A DNA stretch of 64,000 nucleotides from Methylomicrobium sp. wino1 (GCF_003932755.1 NZ_CP024202.1:1798001-1862000); one strand, 5' to 3'; shown: positions 26,601 through 38,710, counted from the stretch's first letter. Program-made: numbers and translations. Notes: generated by a model not told the origin, from the letters alone.

Positions 26601-26710
26601 TCAAATAAACTAAATCTTTATAGTTAACCAGGAAAAAAGGAATATTTTAACTATTTGATTTTCTATAGTGTTTTAATGCGTTTGTCCTGTATGTGTCTTG
26701 CGTCTCATAA

Positions 26711-26737
26711 CTAATGTGCATATTATATGCGCATTAG
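26711..26737. promoter_or_regulatory. Palindromic operator upstream of ccdAB
   Basis: Arms 26711-26723 and 26725-26737 (13 bases each, one central base) are complementary at 12 of 13 positions around an AT-rich centre. It lies 20 bases before the ccdA ATG. CcdA-type antitoxins bind palindromes and repress their operon, so this is the likely operator. Confidence 0.65.
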
Positions 26738-26756
26738 TTATCGAGGAGATATGCGC

Positions 26757-27002
26757 ATGCCCCAGGTCTTTGACACTCACGCCCCAAAAAAACCAACAAA
26801 CGTCAGTATCAACAGTGATTTACTTGTTAAAGCGAAAGAACTAAAGATCAATTTGTCGGCAACCTTGGAAACAGCTCTAACCGAATTAGTAAACGCTCGG
26901 CAAAGAGAACTTTGGATGTGCGAAAACAAGAGTGCCATCGAAGCGTACAATCAATTGGTAGAGGATCATGGAAACTTTAGCGACGATTTGAGGAGATTTT
27001 AG
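26757..27002 (+). CDS. ccdA: CcdA-family antitoxin
   Basis: Antitoxin of 81 residues that neutralises CcdB and autorepresses the operon. An N-terminal ribbon-helix-helix segment (KKPTNVSINSDLLVKAKELK) is followed by the toxin-binding tail (CENKSAIEAYNQLVEDHG, ending FSDDLRRF). The ATG at 26757 is chosen because GGAG lies eight bases upstream; an ATG at 26751 sits too close to it. Its stop overlaps the ccdB GTG start by one base, giving coupling. Confidence 0.92.
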   Translation: MPQVFDTHAPKKPTNVSINSDLLVKAKELKINLSATLETALTELVNARQRELWMCENKSAIEAYNQLVEDHGNFSDDLRRF

Positions 27003-27319
27003 TGGCTCAGTTCAGGGCTTACGAGAATTCAAACAAAGCAACCATGAAAGCCTACCCTTACCTTTTGGATATCCAATCCAACTTGCTTGACGAGTTACGG
27101 AGCACAGTCGTCATTCCGCTTTGCCCTACTAACCTTGCAGGTAAAGCTGCAATTACAAAGCTATGTCCAATCTTAAAAATTGATGGCAGATCTTTTATTG
27201 TGCTCACCCAGCAAATTGCTGGCATAGATCGAAAATATCTTGGTAAAGAAATTTGCGACCTTTCGCAGTATCGCTCTGAAATTATTGCCGCATTGGACTT
27301 CATCATTTCCGGCATTTAA
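27002..27319 (+). CDS. ccdB: CcdB-family gyrase-poisoning toxin
   Basis: Toxin of 105 residues that in the F plasmid poisons DNA gyrase. It starts at GTG 27002 and keeps the family pattern: MAQFRAYENSN, YPYLLDIQSNLLDELRSTVV and FIVLTQQIAGIDRKYLG. The C-terminus reads LDFIISGI; F-plasmid CcdB ends in WGI, so the tryptophan is replaced by Ser here. That residue contacts gyrase in the F protein, so this toxin may act differently or more weakly, although chromosomal homologues also vary here. It is coupled to ccdA by a one-base overlap. Confidence 0.9.
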   Translation: MAQFRAYENSNKATMKAYPYLLDIQSNLLDELRSTVVIPLCPTNLAGKAAITKLCPILKIDGRSFIVLTQQIAGIDRKYLGKEICDLSQYRSEIIAALDFIISGI

Positions 27320-27595
27320 CGGCATAAAAGCCCAGGCGGTAGCCGGCACTAAATACTTTACTGGAACAATGCGCGCCGGATTTGATTTGATCGGTGGTTC
27401 AAAAAAAGCTATGTATGCGGTAATAGTCGAAAACACCCGCCATTGTCGGAAGCACTTATAAATCCAAAGTGAATCGTAGGGTACGCTGCGCGTACCTAAT
27501 GTCGGCACAAGGCACACATGAGTGCAAGTTAAACTACGGCTGATACTGCCGTGGTACGCACTGTACCCTACAGCCTTCTTAACGCGAACATAGCT
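27320..27595. other. Gap after ccdB with a small inverted pair
   Basis: No gene is convincing in this stretch. GTAGGGTACGC (27477-27487) and GCGTACC (27490-27496) with the later GGTACGCACTGTACCCTAC (about 27553-27571) form short inverse repeats. They look like a degraded dispersed repeat. Confidence 0.4.
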
Positions 27596-27627
27596 AAAAA
27601 AAGGCCGGTTACCCGGCCTTTTTTTCT
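27596..27627. terminator. Strong bidirectional terminator after htpG
   Basis: Perfect 8-bp stem AAGGCCGG (27601-27608) and CCGGCCTT (27613-27620), loop TTAC, flanked by an A run on the left and T run on the right. It can stop transcription from both directions and lies just beyond the htpG stop. Confidence 0.9.
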
Positions 27628-27631
27628 TCGT

Positions 27632-29551
27632 TTATTTCAACAGTCCTTGCAGTAGTTCGTTCAATTTATGTACGAATGCCGATGGGTCGTCCAGTTGCCC
27701 GCCTTCGCTCAGGATCGCCTGGTCAAACAAGATGTTTGTCAGGTCTGCGAAACGTTGGTCGTCTTGTTCTTCTTTCAGGCGCGTGACCAAAGCGTGAGTC
27801 GGATTCAGCTCGAAGATCGGCTTGCTGCCCGGCATTTTTTGGCCGGCTTCCTTCATGATCCGTTCCATGTTCAGGCTCATGCCATAAACATCGCTGACCA
27901 GACATGAAGGAGAGTCGGTCAGGCGGTGCGACAGACGCACTTCGCTGACTTTGTCCTTCAGGGCTTCCTTGATTTGGTTGATGACCGACTCGAAGTCTTT
28001 GTTGACTTCTTCTTGCTGTTTTTTCTCTTCTTCGTCTTCCAGTTTGCCTAAGTCCAGATCGCCTTTCGCGACCGATTGCATAGGTTTGTCGTCGAATTCG
28101 GTCAGGCTCGATACCAGCCATTCGTCGATACGATCGGACAGCAGCAGCACTTCGATGCCTTTTTTGCGGAAGATTTCCAAGTGCGGGCTGTTTTTCGCGG
28201 CCGCGAAGCTGTCAGCCGTGATGAAATAGATTTTTTCTTGGCCTTCTTTCATGCGGCCAACATAGTCCTCGAGCGATACGTCTTGTTTTTCGCTATCGGT
28301 GTGGGTTGAAGAAAAACGCAGCAATTTTGCGATGCGGTCTTTGTTGCTGAAGTCTTCAATGATGCCTTCTTTGATGACATTGCCGAAATTTGACCAGAAG
28401 GTTTCGTATTTTTCGGCTTCGTTTTTAGCCAGGCCTTCGATCAGTCCCAGCATTTTTTTGACCGCGCCGGATTTAATTGTGCTGATTTGTTTACTTTGCT
28501 GCAAGATTTCGCGCGAAACGTTTAGCGGCAGTGAATTCGCGTCGATCACGCCGCGGATGAAGCGCAGGTACCGTGGCATCAATTGTTCGGCGTCATCGGT
28601 GATGAAGACTTTTTTGATATACAGTTTCACGCCGTGTTTGGCGTCGCGGTCCCATAAATCGAACGGCGCGCGCGAAGGAATATAGAGCAATAGCGTATAT
28701 TCGTTGGTGCCTTCGACTTTGCTGTGAATATGAGCAAGCGGGTCCTGAAAATCATGCCCGACGTGCTTGTAGAATTCGTTGTAGTCCTGTTCGGAAATAT
28801 CCTGGCGTGCTTTGGTCCATAAGGCCGATGCGCTGTTGACTGTTTCTTGTTCTATGCGAGCAGGAGCTGTTTCGTTGCCTTCGTCGTCGTTTTCTGCCGG
28901 AATTTCCTTGTCCATTACGATCGGTAATGAGATATGATCGGAGTATTTACGCACGATAGATCGCAGGCGCCAATCGTCGAGAAATTCGTCTTCGCTCTCT
29001 TTCAGATGCAGAACGATTTCGGTGCCGCGTTGTGGTTTGTCGATCGATTCCAGCGTGTATTCGCCTTCGCCGGAGGATTCCCAAAGCACGCCCTCTTCAT
29101 GAGATGCACCGGCCTTGCGGGTTTTCAACGTGACTTTGTCCGCGACGATGAACGACGAATAAAAGCCGACGCCGAATTGGCCGATTAGCTCGCTGTCTTT
29201 GGCTTGGTCGCCGGTCAATGATTCGAAGAATTGTTTGGTGCCGGATTTGGCTATCGTGCCGATATGTTCTTGAACTTCTTGACGATTCATGCCGATACCG
29301 TTATCGATGACGGTGATCGTGCGTTTATCCTTGTCGAATTCGAGCCGAATTTTCAATTCGCTGTCGCCTTCGTAGAGTCCGTCGTTGGATAAGGCTTCGA
29401 AGCGCAGTTTGTCGGCGGCGTCGGAGGCGTTGGAGATGAGTTCGCGTAAAAAGATTTCCTTATTGCTGTACAAGGAATGGATCATTAGGTGTAGCAAGTG
29501 TTTGACTTCGGTTTCAAAGCCTCGGGTTTCTTTTTTTGCTTCAACGGTCAT
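27632..29551 (-). CDS. htpG: Molecular chaperone HtpG (Hsp90)
   Basis: ATP-dependent chaperone of 639 residues. The GHKL ATPase domain shows [29 protein letters not shown] and [11 protein letters not shown]; the middle domain holds the catalytic-arginine region, [18 protein letters not shown]; the C-terminal dimerisation domain ends the protein. Length is typical of bacterial HtpG, without the eukaryotic linker. It is transcribed alone, with a strong hairpin terminator beyond its stop. Its start lies close to the divergent regulator gene. Confidence 0.98.
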   Translation of the reverse strand: MTVEAKKETRGFETEVKHLLHLMIHSLYSNKEIFLRELISNASDAADKLRFEALSNDGLYEGDSELKIRLEFDKDKRTITVIDNGIGMNRQEVQEHIGTIAKSGTKQFFESLTGDQAKDSELIGQFGVGFYSSFIVADKVTLKTRKAGASHEEGVLWESSGEGEYTLESIDKPQRGTEIVLHLKESEDEFLDDWRLRSIVRKYSDHISLPIVMDKEIPAENDDEGNETAPARIEQETVNSASALWTKARQDISEQDYNEFYKHVGHDFQDPLAHIHSKVEGTNEYTLLLYIPSRAPFDLWDRDAKHGVKLYIKKVFITDDAEQLMPRYLRFIRGVIDANSLPLNVSREILQQSKQISTIKSGAVKKMLGLIEGLAKNEAEKYETFWSNFGNVIKEGIIEDFSNKDRIAKLLRFSSTHTDSEKQDVSLEDYVGRMKEGQEKIYFITADSFAAAKNSPHLEIFRKKGIEVLLLSDRIDEWLVSSLTEFDDKPMQSVAKGDLDLGKLEDEEEKKQQEEVNKDFESVINQIKEALKDKVSEVRLSHRLTDSPSCLVSDVYGMSLNMERIMKEAGQKMPGSKPIFELNPTHALVTRLKEEQDDQRFADLTNILFDQAILSEGGQLDDPSAFVHKLNELLQGLLK

Positions 29552-29646
29552 GCTTGATTATCCTCTTATCGATTCAAAAGAAATTTGCAATTGATGTGGG
29601 GGCACTTGGATTTTTTTCAAGTCATGAGCTAGACACTTTAGAAACT

Positions 29647-31293
29647 ATGGTTAAAATTGCTTTTATGAATCTGAATCTAAAGTCCAAAAAATTTCTGATC
29701 GTCGAAGATCTGGCTAATATGCGTAAAGCGATACGCGAATTGTTGTATACGCTCGATGTGCAACATATCGTCGAAGCAGCCAATGGTCTAACTGCGATTG
29801 CCGCGATGAAAAGGGATCGTTTCGATGTCGTTTTGTGCGATTACAATTTGGGCGAGGGGAAGAACGGACAGCAAGTATTGGAGGAAGCCAGGTTTCGTAA
29901 ATTGTTACCTTACAATGCCATCTTTATCATGGTAACGGCGGAACAAAATCAAAGTATGGTCTTGGGTGCTATGGAGAGCAAGCCTGACGAGTATTTGACT
30001 AAGCCTTTTAACGGTCAACAATTACTGATGCGGCTGGAACGAAATCAAACTAAAAAAGAGTTTTTCGCCGATATAGAACAGGCAATCGAGGCCGAAAATT
30101 ATAGTCTGGCGATCCAGTATTGCGATAGCAAGCTCCAAGAAGACAACCGGAAAATGCATTTGCATTTGCAGAAAATTCGTGCCGAATTGGCTGTTAATAC
30201 CGGCGATTTTAAAAAAGCGGACAGTATTTACCGCGAAGTGTTGGCCGCGCGAGAGCTTAATTGGGCACGTTTGGGATTGGGCGTTATCGCTTATTTGCAG
30301 AACGATTATGAATCGGCGATTGATGTTTTTCAGAAGTTAATCGACAGTCAGCCGATGATGTTGGAAGCTTATGATTGGTTGGCCAAGGCTCATGAAGCAA
30401 GCGGGGATTATCTAACTGCCCAAGCCGCGTTAGATAAGGCGACCAATATTTCCCCGCAGGCCATTTTGCGACATAAGAAATTAGCGACTTTAGCCGATAA
30501 AACCGGGCATCTGGAAATCGCCGAAAAGGCTTATCGATCGGCGGTCAATTTAGGCAAAAACTCCGTTCACAAGTCTTCCGGAGATTTTTCCGGGTTGGCC
30601 AAAGTCTATTCGAAGACTAATAATAGCGCCGCTGCGCTGAATACTCTGAAAGACATGCGCAAACAGTATGTCAATGACCCTGAAGCCGAACTTCGAGCGG
30701 CGGCATTGGAGACCGAAGTCTACCAACAAATCGGTGATGAAGAAATGTCGGAGCAGGCTTATCGGACAGCACAGGAGTTGTGCGAAAAGTTGGGTGATAA
30801 AATTCCGAATGACTTGCGCATGGATGTCGTTAAAGCGCATTATTTAAAGGGAAACGATGAGTCAGCGAACGCGATACTGGATCAATTGATCAAGAATAAT
30901 ATCGATGACGAACATTTTATCGGCAACGTCAAGTCAATGTTGGGTAGTATCGGCAGCGAGCACCATGCGGATGCATTGATTGCACCGATTAAGCAGGCAT
31001 TGATCGAAATCAATAACAAAGGTGTGGATTTATTTAAGCGAGGGAAGCTATTGGAAGCGATGCGGGTTTTTGAAGAAGCGGCCGAGATCATGCCCGAAAA
31101 TAAAACGATAATGATCAATATGATCAAGATTTTGATTTATGATTTGAAAAAGTCGGGATTTAATCAACACAAATTTGCAAAGGCTCAAGACTTGATCAAA
31201 AAAGCCGCCAAATATGGCGTTAATCCGGATAAAATCGGGAATATGTTGATGCAATTGGAAAAAATGTCTGCCGTGAACGAATCCAAGGTCTAA
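29647..31293 (+). CDS. Response regulator with TPR repeats
   Basis: Protein of about 548 residues. The receiver domain begins FLIVEDLANMRKAIRELLYT, with phospho-acceptor Asp in VLCDYNLG and the conserved Lys in LTKPFNG. From about residue 170 tetratricopeptide repeats run to the C-terminus (for example LAVNTGDFKKADSIYREVL and ARLGLGVIAYLQNDYESAI), with no DNA-binding or enzymatic output. It probably signals by protein contact. The ATG at 29647 is preferred over an upstream open stretch; an alternative ATG is at 29665. The next gene, a small histidine kinase, overlaps its stop by one base and is its likely partner. Confidence 0.85.
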   Translation: MVKIAFMNLNLKSKKFLIVEDLANMRKAIRELLYTLDVQHIVEAANGLTAIAAMKRDRFDVVLCDYNLGEGKNGQQVLEEARFRKLLPYNAIFIMVTAEQNQSMVLGAMESKPDEYLTKPFNGQQLLMRLERNQTKKEFFADIEQAIEAENYSLAIQYCDSKLQEDNRKMHLHLQKIRAELAVNTGDFKKADSIYREVLAARELNWARLGLGVIAYLQNDYESAIDVFQKLIDSQPMMLEAYDWLAKAHEASGDYLTAQAALDKATNISPQAILRHKKLATLADKTGHLEIAEKAYRSAVNLGKNSVHKSSGDFSGLAKVYSKTNNSAAALNTLKDMRKQYVNDPEAELRAAALETEVYQQIGDEEMSEQAYRTAQELCEKLGDKIPNDLRMDVVKAHYLKGNDESANAILDQLIKNNIDDEHFIGNVKSMLGSIGSEHHADALIAPIKQALIEINNKGVDLFKRGKLLEAMRVFEEAAEIMPENKTIMINMIKILIYDLKKSGFNQHKFAKAQDLIKKAAKYGVNPDKIGNMLMQLEKMSAVNESKV

Positions 31294-31964
31294 TGTCTAC
31301 ATCCCCCATCAATAATTTTCCGACAATTTTGGCCGCGTCGATTCATGACATCAAAAATTCGTTGTCGACCGCCCGCGAATTGATTGCACAATTAGCTAAG
31401 CTTGATGGTGTTGCAGAAACTCCTGAATTTCGGCAGTTGGAGTTTGAAGCAACTCGCATGAATAGCAGTCTGATGCAATTGTTGATATTGTACAAAATCG
31501 ATTCGTCGCTGTTTAGTCCGGTAATCGATGAGTATCAGGTCAAGGATATACTTGATGATGTGGTTGCTCAACAGAAGGGGGTGCTGGCTTTAGGCGGTAT
31601 AGGCTTGACCGTTGAATGTGCTGACGACCTGTATTGTTATTGCGATAGCGGATTAATTAATACCTTGCTGAATTCGATCATTAATAACGCCCAGCGCTAT
31701 TGCCGCAAAACGATTGTGTTGTCGGCTTATCAATCCGGCGATTCGGTTTGTTTTCAGGTCGAGGACGACGGCGAGGGTTATCCAGCGGAATTGATAGCGG
31801 ATTTATCGCATCCGGTTGCGAATGGGCCAGGTAATACCGGCCTTGGATTGTTTTTTGCGGCAACGATTGCCGAGTTGCATGGCAATGGAACGAAAAACGG
31901 TAGAGTGCGAATCGATAACGAGAGTCGTTTTAAGGGGGCTCGGTTCAGATTGTTTCTGCCATGA
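31293..31964 (+). CDS. Small cytoplasmic histidine kinase
   Basis: Kinase of 223 residues with no membrane segment or sensor domain. The phospho-acceptor His lies in LAASIHDIKNSLSTARELI, and the ATPase domain has an N box (LNSIINNAQRYC), G1 VEDDGEGYP and G2 NTGLGLFFA. It is among the shorter kinases and probably takes input from other proteins. Its ATG overlaps the TPR regulator stop (TAATG), so the pair is one signalling unit. The 3' end overlaps the convergent holA by 20 bases. Confidence 0.85.
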   Translation: MSTSPINNFPTILAASIHDIKNSLSTARELIAQLAKLDGVAETPEFRQLEFEATRMNSSLMQLLILYKIDSSLFSPVIDEYQVKDILDDVVAQQKGVLALGGIGLTVECADDLYCYCDSGLINTLLNSIINNAQRYCRKTIVLSAYQSGDSVCFQVEDDGEGYPAELIADLSHPVANGPGNTGLGLFFAATIAELHGNGTKNGRVRIDNESRFKGARFRLFLP

Positions 31965-32970
31965 CTTCGGCGCCTCCGATCAGTAGGCAGATTTGCGTCA
32001 GTGTATCCCACGCATTGCCCTTGGAAGCCCCTTTGATTCGCCGGTCCGCTTCCGTACTCATCAGCAGGGCTTTATCCAATTGCGCTAGTTTAAGGCGTTG
32101 TTCGGCACCGAGAACCAGTCCTTTTCGGTTTTCCCATACTCGAGCGTTTCTGAGCGCCTGATCTTTGGAAAAGCCTTGATATCGGGCGGTTTTGACCGAG
32201 ATCAGTAAACGGATGTCCCGGGTCAATGCCCATAACACAACCGGTTCCGCCGTACCTTCCGACTTCAAGCCTTGCAGCATTTTCAGTATGCGTCCGGTTT
32301 TTCCGGCCAGCATCACATCGCAAAGATTAAAGACATCATAACGCGAGCTATCCGCGACGGCCGATTCGATATCGTGTCGGCTTAGTTGTTTGGGGCCGTA
32401 CAACACAAAAAGCTTTTCGATTTCCTGTGCGGCAGCCAGCAAATTTCCCTCGACCCGGCCGGCCAATAGGCGCAACCCCTCTCGATCGCCGGATAATCCT
32501 TTGGTCGCCATTCGTTTTTGCAACCAGTTGATGAGGTCTTGTCCTGATGGAGGCCATATTTGGATGATGACGCCGGCTTTATCCAAGGCTTGAGCCCATT
32601 TGGATTTTAATGAAGCGCTGTCGAGTTTGCCGGATGTAATGAGCAGCAAGGTGTCCTCGGGCAGGCGCGAGCAATATTCGGTCAATGCTTTTGAGCCTTC
32701 CGCGCCGGGCTTGCCGGAGGGTAGGCGTAAATCGATGATTTTTTTATCGGCAAAAATACTGAATGAATCGGCGGATTCGCCGAGCGAAGCCCATTCAAAA
32801 TGAGCGTCGACGGTCAATACTTCGCGATTTTCGAATCCGGCTTTTTTCGCGGCGCGCCGGACGGCATCGGCGGCTTCGCCCAATTGCAACGGTTCGTCGC
32901 CTGCAATCAAATAGACCTGCGCCAAATTTTTGTTTAGCGCCGCTTCGAGTTGTTCCGCTTTTAAACGCAA
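31945..32970 (-). CDS. holA: DNA polymerase III subunit delta
   Basis: Clamp-loader subunit that opens the beta sliding clamp. The 341 residues match HolA: the clamp-binding N-terminal domain (MRLKAEQLEAALNKNLAQVYL, LIAGDEPLQLGEAADAVRRA), the nucleotide-fold domain without a functional P-loop, and the C-terminal collar domain (LKLAQLDKALLMSTEADRRI). It follows lptE by six bases on the minus strand, the standard leuS-lptE-holA order. The 3' end overlaps the convergent histidine kinase gene. Confidence 0.94.
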   Translation of the reverse strand: MRLKAEQLEAALNKNLAQVYLIAGDEPLQLGEAADAVRRAAKKAGFENREVLTVDAHFEWASLGESADSFSIFADKKIIDLRLPSGKPGAEGSKALTEYCSRLPEDTLLLITSGKLDSASLKSKWAQALDKAGVIIQIWPPSGQDLINWLQKRMATKGLSGDREGLRLLAGRVEGNLLAAAQEIEKLFVLYGPKQLSRHDIESAVADSSRYDVFNLCDVMLAGKTGRILKMLQGLKSEGTAEPVVLWALTRDIRLLISVKTARYQGFSKDQALRNARVWENRKGLVLGAEQRLKLAQLDKALLMSTEADRRIKGASKGNAWDTLTQICLLIGGAEVMAETI

Positions 32971-32976
32971 GGCTTA

Positions 32977-33465
32977 CTATTTGTGAAGTTGGGTTCGTGC
33001 GAGGTCGAGAATTGACCGTACAGCTTGTTTGTACATTTCGGTAATAATCACTTGTTCCTCGTTGGCTTGAGCAATGATCGCTTCCTGGTCGTTGTAATAT
33101 TCCCGGATAATTTCGACCGACTGGTTACGGGCTAGAACGGCGCCTTGATTATCCAAAAGTTCGTATTCCAATTTGTAATTTAATTCGAACTCGTTTGCTT
33201 TGCCGATGGAGCTTAATGACAATACTCGCCTATCCAGTTTTTCATTCAGCGTATTGATTACCAATTCGGCTTGGCCGGCCGACTCGGCGATGCGCACGGG
33301 AGACGATCTCAATGTCCGGGTAAATTGATCGCGCAGGCTGTTCGAAGCCCCTTGCAGATAGACCTTGTTGATATTGTCGGGGAGGTCGACGGTTCCCTGT
33401 AATCGGTATCCGCAGGCGTTTAACGTCAATGTCAGTAAAATCAGCAGGGTTACTTTCAATCTCAT
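32977..33465 (-). CDS. lptE: LPS assembly lipoprotein LptE
   Basis: Outer-membrane lipoprotein of 162 residues that plugs and stabilises LptD during lipopolysaccharide insertion. The signal peptide ends in a lipobox (LTLNAC, acylated Cys at about residue 18) and is followed by GYRLQGTVDLPDNINKVYLQ, the family N-terminus. It sits between leuS and holA, the conserved context. No lptD is in the window. Codon use is like the neighbours. Confidence 0.93.
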   Translation of the reverse strand: MRLKVTLLILLTLTLNACGYRLQGTVDLPDNINKVYLQGASNSLRDQFTRTLRSSPVRIAESAGQAELVINTLNEKLDRRVLSLSSIGKANEFELNYKLEYELLDNQGAVLARNQSVEIIREYYNDQEAIIAQANEEQVIITEMYKQAVRSILDLARTQLHK

Positions 33466-33478
33466 GCACGACCTCGTT

Positions 33479-35947
<2,469 letters not shown>

Positions 35948-36011
35948 TCAAATATATTAGAATACAGTACACTTGTTTAAATCTAAAGCCTCATTTTAAG
36001 GAGTTCATCGT

Positions 36012-36497
36012 ATGAGTGACAATAAATTAATCGAAGCCTATAATAATTTGATGGAACACCTTTATGAGGTGATGGACGACGGTATACATTCTTTGGCTCA
36101 TGCGCTCGAACAAGCCAAGGAAAAAACCAGTCAACTCGGCGGTTTAACGCAAGAGGAAATCAATAAAGTTTCCGACTACGTCAAGCGCGATGTCATGCAC
36201 GCGGCGCATTCGCGAAATGAAAGTGAGGATGATGAAGATTTGTCCGAATGGCTGAAATTCGATATCGATTTACTCGAAAATTTTGCTCTGGAGGAATTTA
36301 TGAGTTTGGCCGATAAAACTAGCGTCGAATTAGCCAAATTCAGGGCGATTGCCGAAGTCAATACGTATCATAGCGGAGAAATTTCCAGCCCCGGCACGTT
36401 TGTTTGCGATCAATGCAATAAGGAAATTTCGTTTAAAACGATCAGCGAGATTCCAAAATGTCCGGCCTGCGGAGCCGATACTTTCGTTCGGTGTTGA
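36012..36497 (+). CDS. Zinc-ribbon protein, YbeL/DUF1451 type
   Basis: Protein of 161 residues related to E. coli YbeL. The N-terminal two-thirds is helical and acidic (HLYEVMDDGIHSLAHALEQA), and the C-terminus holds a zinc ribbon with CDQC and CPAC pairs (about 132-155). An excellent ribosome site AAGGAG precedes the ATG by eight bases. The family has no established function. It is divergent from leuS, a conserved neighbourhood, and precedes the ParA-like gene on the same strand. Confidence 0.88.
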   Translation: MSDNKLIEAYNNLMEHLYEVMDDGIHSLAHALEQAKEKTSQLGGLTQEEINKVSDYVKRDVMHAAHSRNESEDDEDLSEWLKFDIDLLENFALEEFMSLADKTSVELAKFRAIAEVNTYHSGEISSPGTFVCDQCNKEISFKTISEIPKCPACGADTFVRC

Positions 36498-36557
36498 TAT
36501 TATCCTGTCAAACCTTATAATGCTCGTTACTAACTATCTGATTTTATGGAGCATAGC

Positions 36558-37337
36558 ATGCGCAGGGTCATTTTCAACCAGAAAGGCGGAGTCGGTAAGT
36601 CCACAATTTCTTGCAATTTGGCGGCAATCAGTGCGGTCGAAGGCAAAAAAACGCTAGTCGTGGATCTGGATATGCAAGGCAATGCGACTCAGTATCTACT
36701 GGGCGGAAAAGTCGCTAATTCGGATAAAACCATTGCCAAGTTTTTCAAGGATTGTTTAGGTCTCGGTTTGTTCGGCAGTAATAATCCGGGGCTTGAGGAC
36801 GTGATTCATGAAACGCCTTTTCCGAATCTTTTTGTGATTCCTTCGCACCCTGAACTTGAGCCTTTACAAGCCAGGCTGGAATCCCGGTACAAGATTTTCA
36901 AATTGAAAGAAGCCCTGGAAAAGCTGGAAGGATTCGATGCGGTTTACATGGATACTCCGCCTATTTTAAACTTTTACAGCCAGTCGGCATTGATTGCGGC
37001 GCATAAGTGCTTGATACCTTTCGATTGCGATGCATTTTCCCGCGAGGCTTTGTATACGTTGATGCAAGCCTTGGCGGAAGTCAAGGTCGATCATAACCAA
37101 GGGTTGGAAATCGAAGGCATTGTCGTCAACCAATACCAAAAACAAGCCAATCTGCCGCGGCAATTGGTCGAGGATTTGATTACCGAAGGCCATCCGGTGC
37201 TCGACGCAAAAATTTCACCGTCGGTAAAAATTAGGGAATCGCACAGCGAATCGAAACCTTTGGTTTATTATGCCCCTTATCATAAACTGACCGATGAGTT
37301 CCGGGCACTTCATATCGAAATTACCGGGAAGGTATGA
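36558..37337 (+). CDS. ParA-family ATPase
   Basis: MinD/ParA-type ATPase of 259 residues with the deviant Walker A NQKGGVGKSTISCNLA, the switch region VVDLDMQGNATQYLL and the Walker B-like VYMDTPPILN. The ATG at 36558 has GGAG seven bases upstream, whereas the ATG at 36546 overlaps that site. No parB is adjacent and the window shows no parS, so a role in positioning another structure is more likely than chromosome partition. It is convergent with the HD-GYP gene. Confidence 0.85.
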   Translation: MRRVIFNQKGGVGKSTISCNLAAISAVEGKKTLVVDLDMQGNATQYLLGGKVANSDKTIAKFFKDCLGLGLFGSNNPGLEDVIHETPFPNLFVIPSHPELEPLQARLESRYKIFKLKEALEKLEGFDAVYMDTPPILNFYSQSALIAAHKCLIPFDCDAFSREALYTLMQALAEVKVDHNQGLEIEGIVVNQYQKQANLPRQLVEDLITEGHPVLDAKISPSVKIRESHSESKPLVYYAPYHKLTDEFRALHIEITGKV

Positions 37338-37347
37338 TCGAAACCAT

Positions 37348-37371
37348 GTTCGGTTGATGTGCCAACCGAAC
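37348..37371. terminator. Hairpin between ParA and HD-GYP genes
   Basis: Perfect 9-bp stem GTTCGGTTG (37348-37356) and CAACCGAAC (37363-37371), loop ATGTGC. It lies between two convergent genes. No good T run follows on either strand, so terminator function is uncertain. Confidence 0.4.
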
Positions 37372-37438
37372 AAAATCACGCTGGTGTTTCAAAGGATGCA
37401 AGATAATTGCCCGGTTTTATATTTCGAGCGACTGAGCG

Positions 37439-38710
37439 TTAGGCTGCACTTACCGCGTTCAGCATGCCTTTTTGGTAATATTTGATTACATCGATATCGT
37501 AGGTATCGGGGCGTTCGATTTTTCGAATGGTATAGTCATGTCCGCTGGCGTCTAAATCTAACTTGGAGAGATCGATCATTCTTTCCGGACGCGGTTGTTT
37601 ATTTTCATCCAATAACAAGATAATTTTCGGACGGATCTTGGCTTTCGGATTCACCTCGACAACGATTCCGACTTCTCCGTTGTTCAATTCGACGATGCTT
37701 CCGGGCGGGTAGATACCCAGACATTCGATAAACTTAATTGTCAGAGAATCATCGAGATGCGAACCGGAGTTTTTGGTTAATAAGCCGATTGCTTCGAGAT
37801 GCGCGCGTCCGTTTTGGTAAACCCTATCGCTGGTGATCGCGTCGTACATATCGGCAATGGCTACGATGCGCGCGTAAGGCGTGATTTGTTCGGCTTTTAA
37901 TCGGCGCGGATAACCGGTGCCGTCGAGCTTTTCATGGTGGGTATGCGCAACGTCGATGGCGCCCGCATACATACCAGGGGAGGCCATCAATAATTTCCAG
38001 CCCAGCGTCGTATGACCTTGCATGATTTTCAGTTCCTCGGGCGTAAATTTTCCGGGCTTATTTAAAATTTCCAGCGGTATTTTTATTTTTCCCATATCGT
38101 GCATCATTCCGCATAAACCTACATGGTGCAATTCGGCTATCGGTAAATTGATATGCCTGCCTAAGGCGATTGAATAAATACAAACATTCATGCTGTGCTG
38201 AGCGGTATATTCGTCGCGTTTTTTCAGTTGCGTCATCCACATCAGCGCATCGGGAGTATTGATGATGCTCTCGACGCATTCGGCGACGGCTTTTTTAGCG
38301 AGTTCGGTATTAATGGTCTTACCGAGGCGAACTTCCTCCATGAAGCTTTTGATTAAGTTGCTCGTTTTATGATGAACATATTCGGCGTTCTTGATTTCTT
38401 TGGCGAATGTCGAGCGTTTTTCGGGCGGCGTGTGTTTTTCCAGAAAATCCTTAGAGTAAGCGGTGCTTTTGGCATAGATTTGCGGTGCTTTCGATTGTTT
38501 CGTGACATCGATGTAGACATATTCGCATTGCTGCTGGACGGCTTCGATGTCGTTTTCGTTTTTCAGTTCGAAACCTTGAAACAAAAAATTCGTTTCCAGC
38601 CAGGGGCGATCGAGCTTCGAGACATACATGCCGACGCGCAAGTCCTTGGCATCTATCTTAAATAAGTCGATTGACGAGGCGAATTCGTTGCGGCTCCTGT
38701 CAGTCATCAT
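37439..38710 (-). CDS. HD-GYP cyclic-di-GMP phosphodiesterase
   Basis: Cytoplasmic phosphodiesterase of 423 residues. The N-terminal part (about 15-130) is the DUF3391 region. The HD-GYP domain follows with the metal motif CGMMHDMGKIKIP, the downstream HTHHEKLDGTGYPRRL and the conserved end ARIVAIADMYDAITS. All metal ligands seem present, so an active enzyme that degrades cyclic di-GMP is likely. Its start overlaps the lnt stop by 11 bases, so it is translated with lnt. Confidence 0.92.
   Translation of the reverse strand: MMTDRSRNEFASSIDLFKIDAKDLRVGMYVSKLDRPWLETNFLFQGFELKNENDIEAVQQQCEYVYIDVTKQSKAPQIYAKSTAYSKDFLEKHTPPEKRSTFAKEIKNAEYVHHKTSNLIKSFMEEVRLGKTINTELAKKAVAECVESIINTPDALMWMTQLKKRDEYTAQHSMNVCIYSIALGRHINLPIAELHHVGLCGMMHDMGKIKIPLEILNKPGKFTPEELKIMQGHTTLGWKLLMASPGMYAGAIDVAHTHHEKLDGTGYPRRLKAEQITPYARIVAIADMYDAITSDRVYQNGRAHLEAIGLLTKNSGSHLDDSLTIKFIECLGIYPPGSIVELNNGEVGIVVEVNPKAKIRPKIILLLDENKQPRPERMIDLSKLDLDASGHDYTIRKIERPDTYDIDVIKYYQKGMLNAVSAA

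Noticed and set aside
36546-37337. Chromosome partition locus
   Set aside because: The ParA-like gene has no parB partner and no parS-like palindrome nearby.
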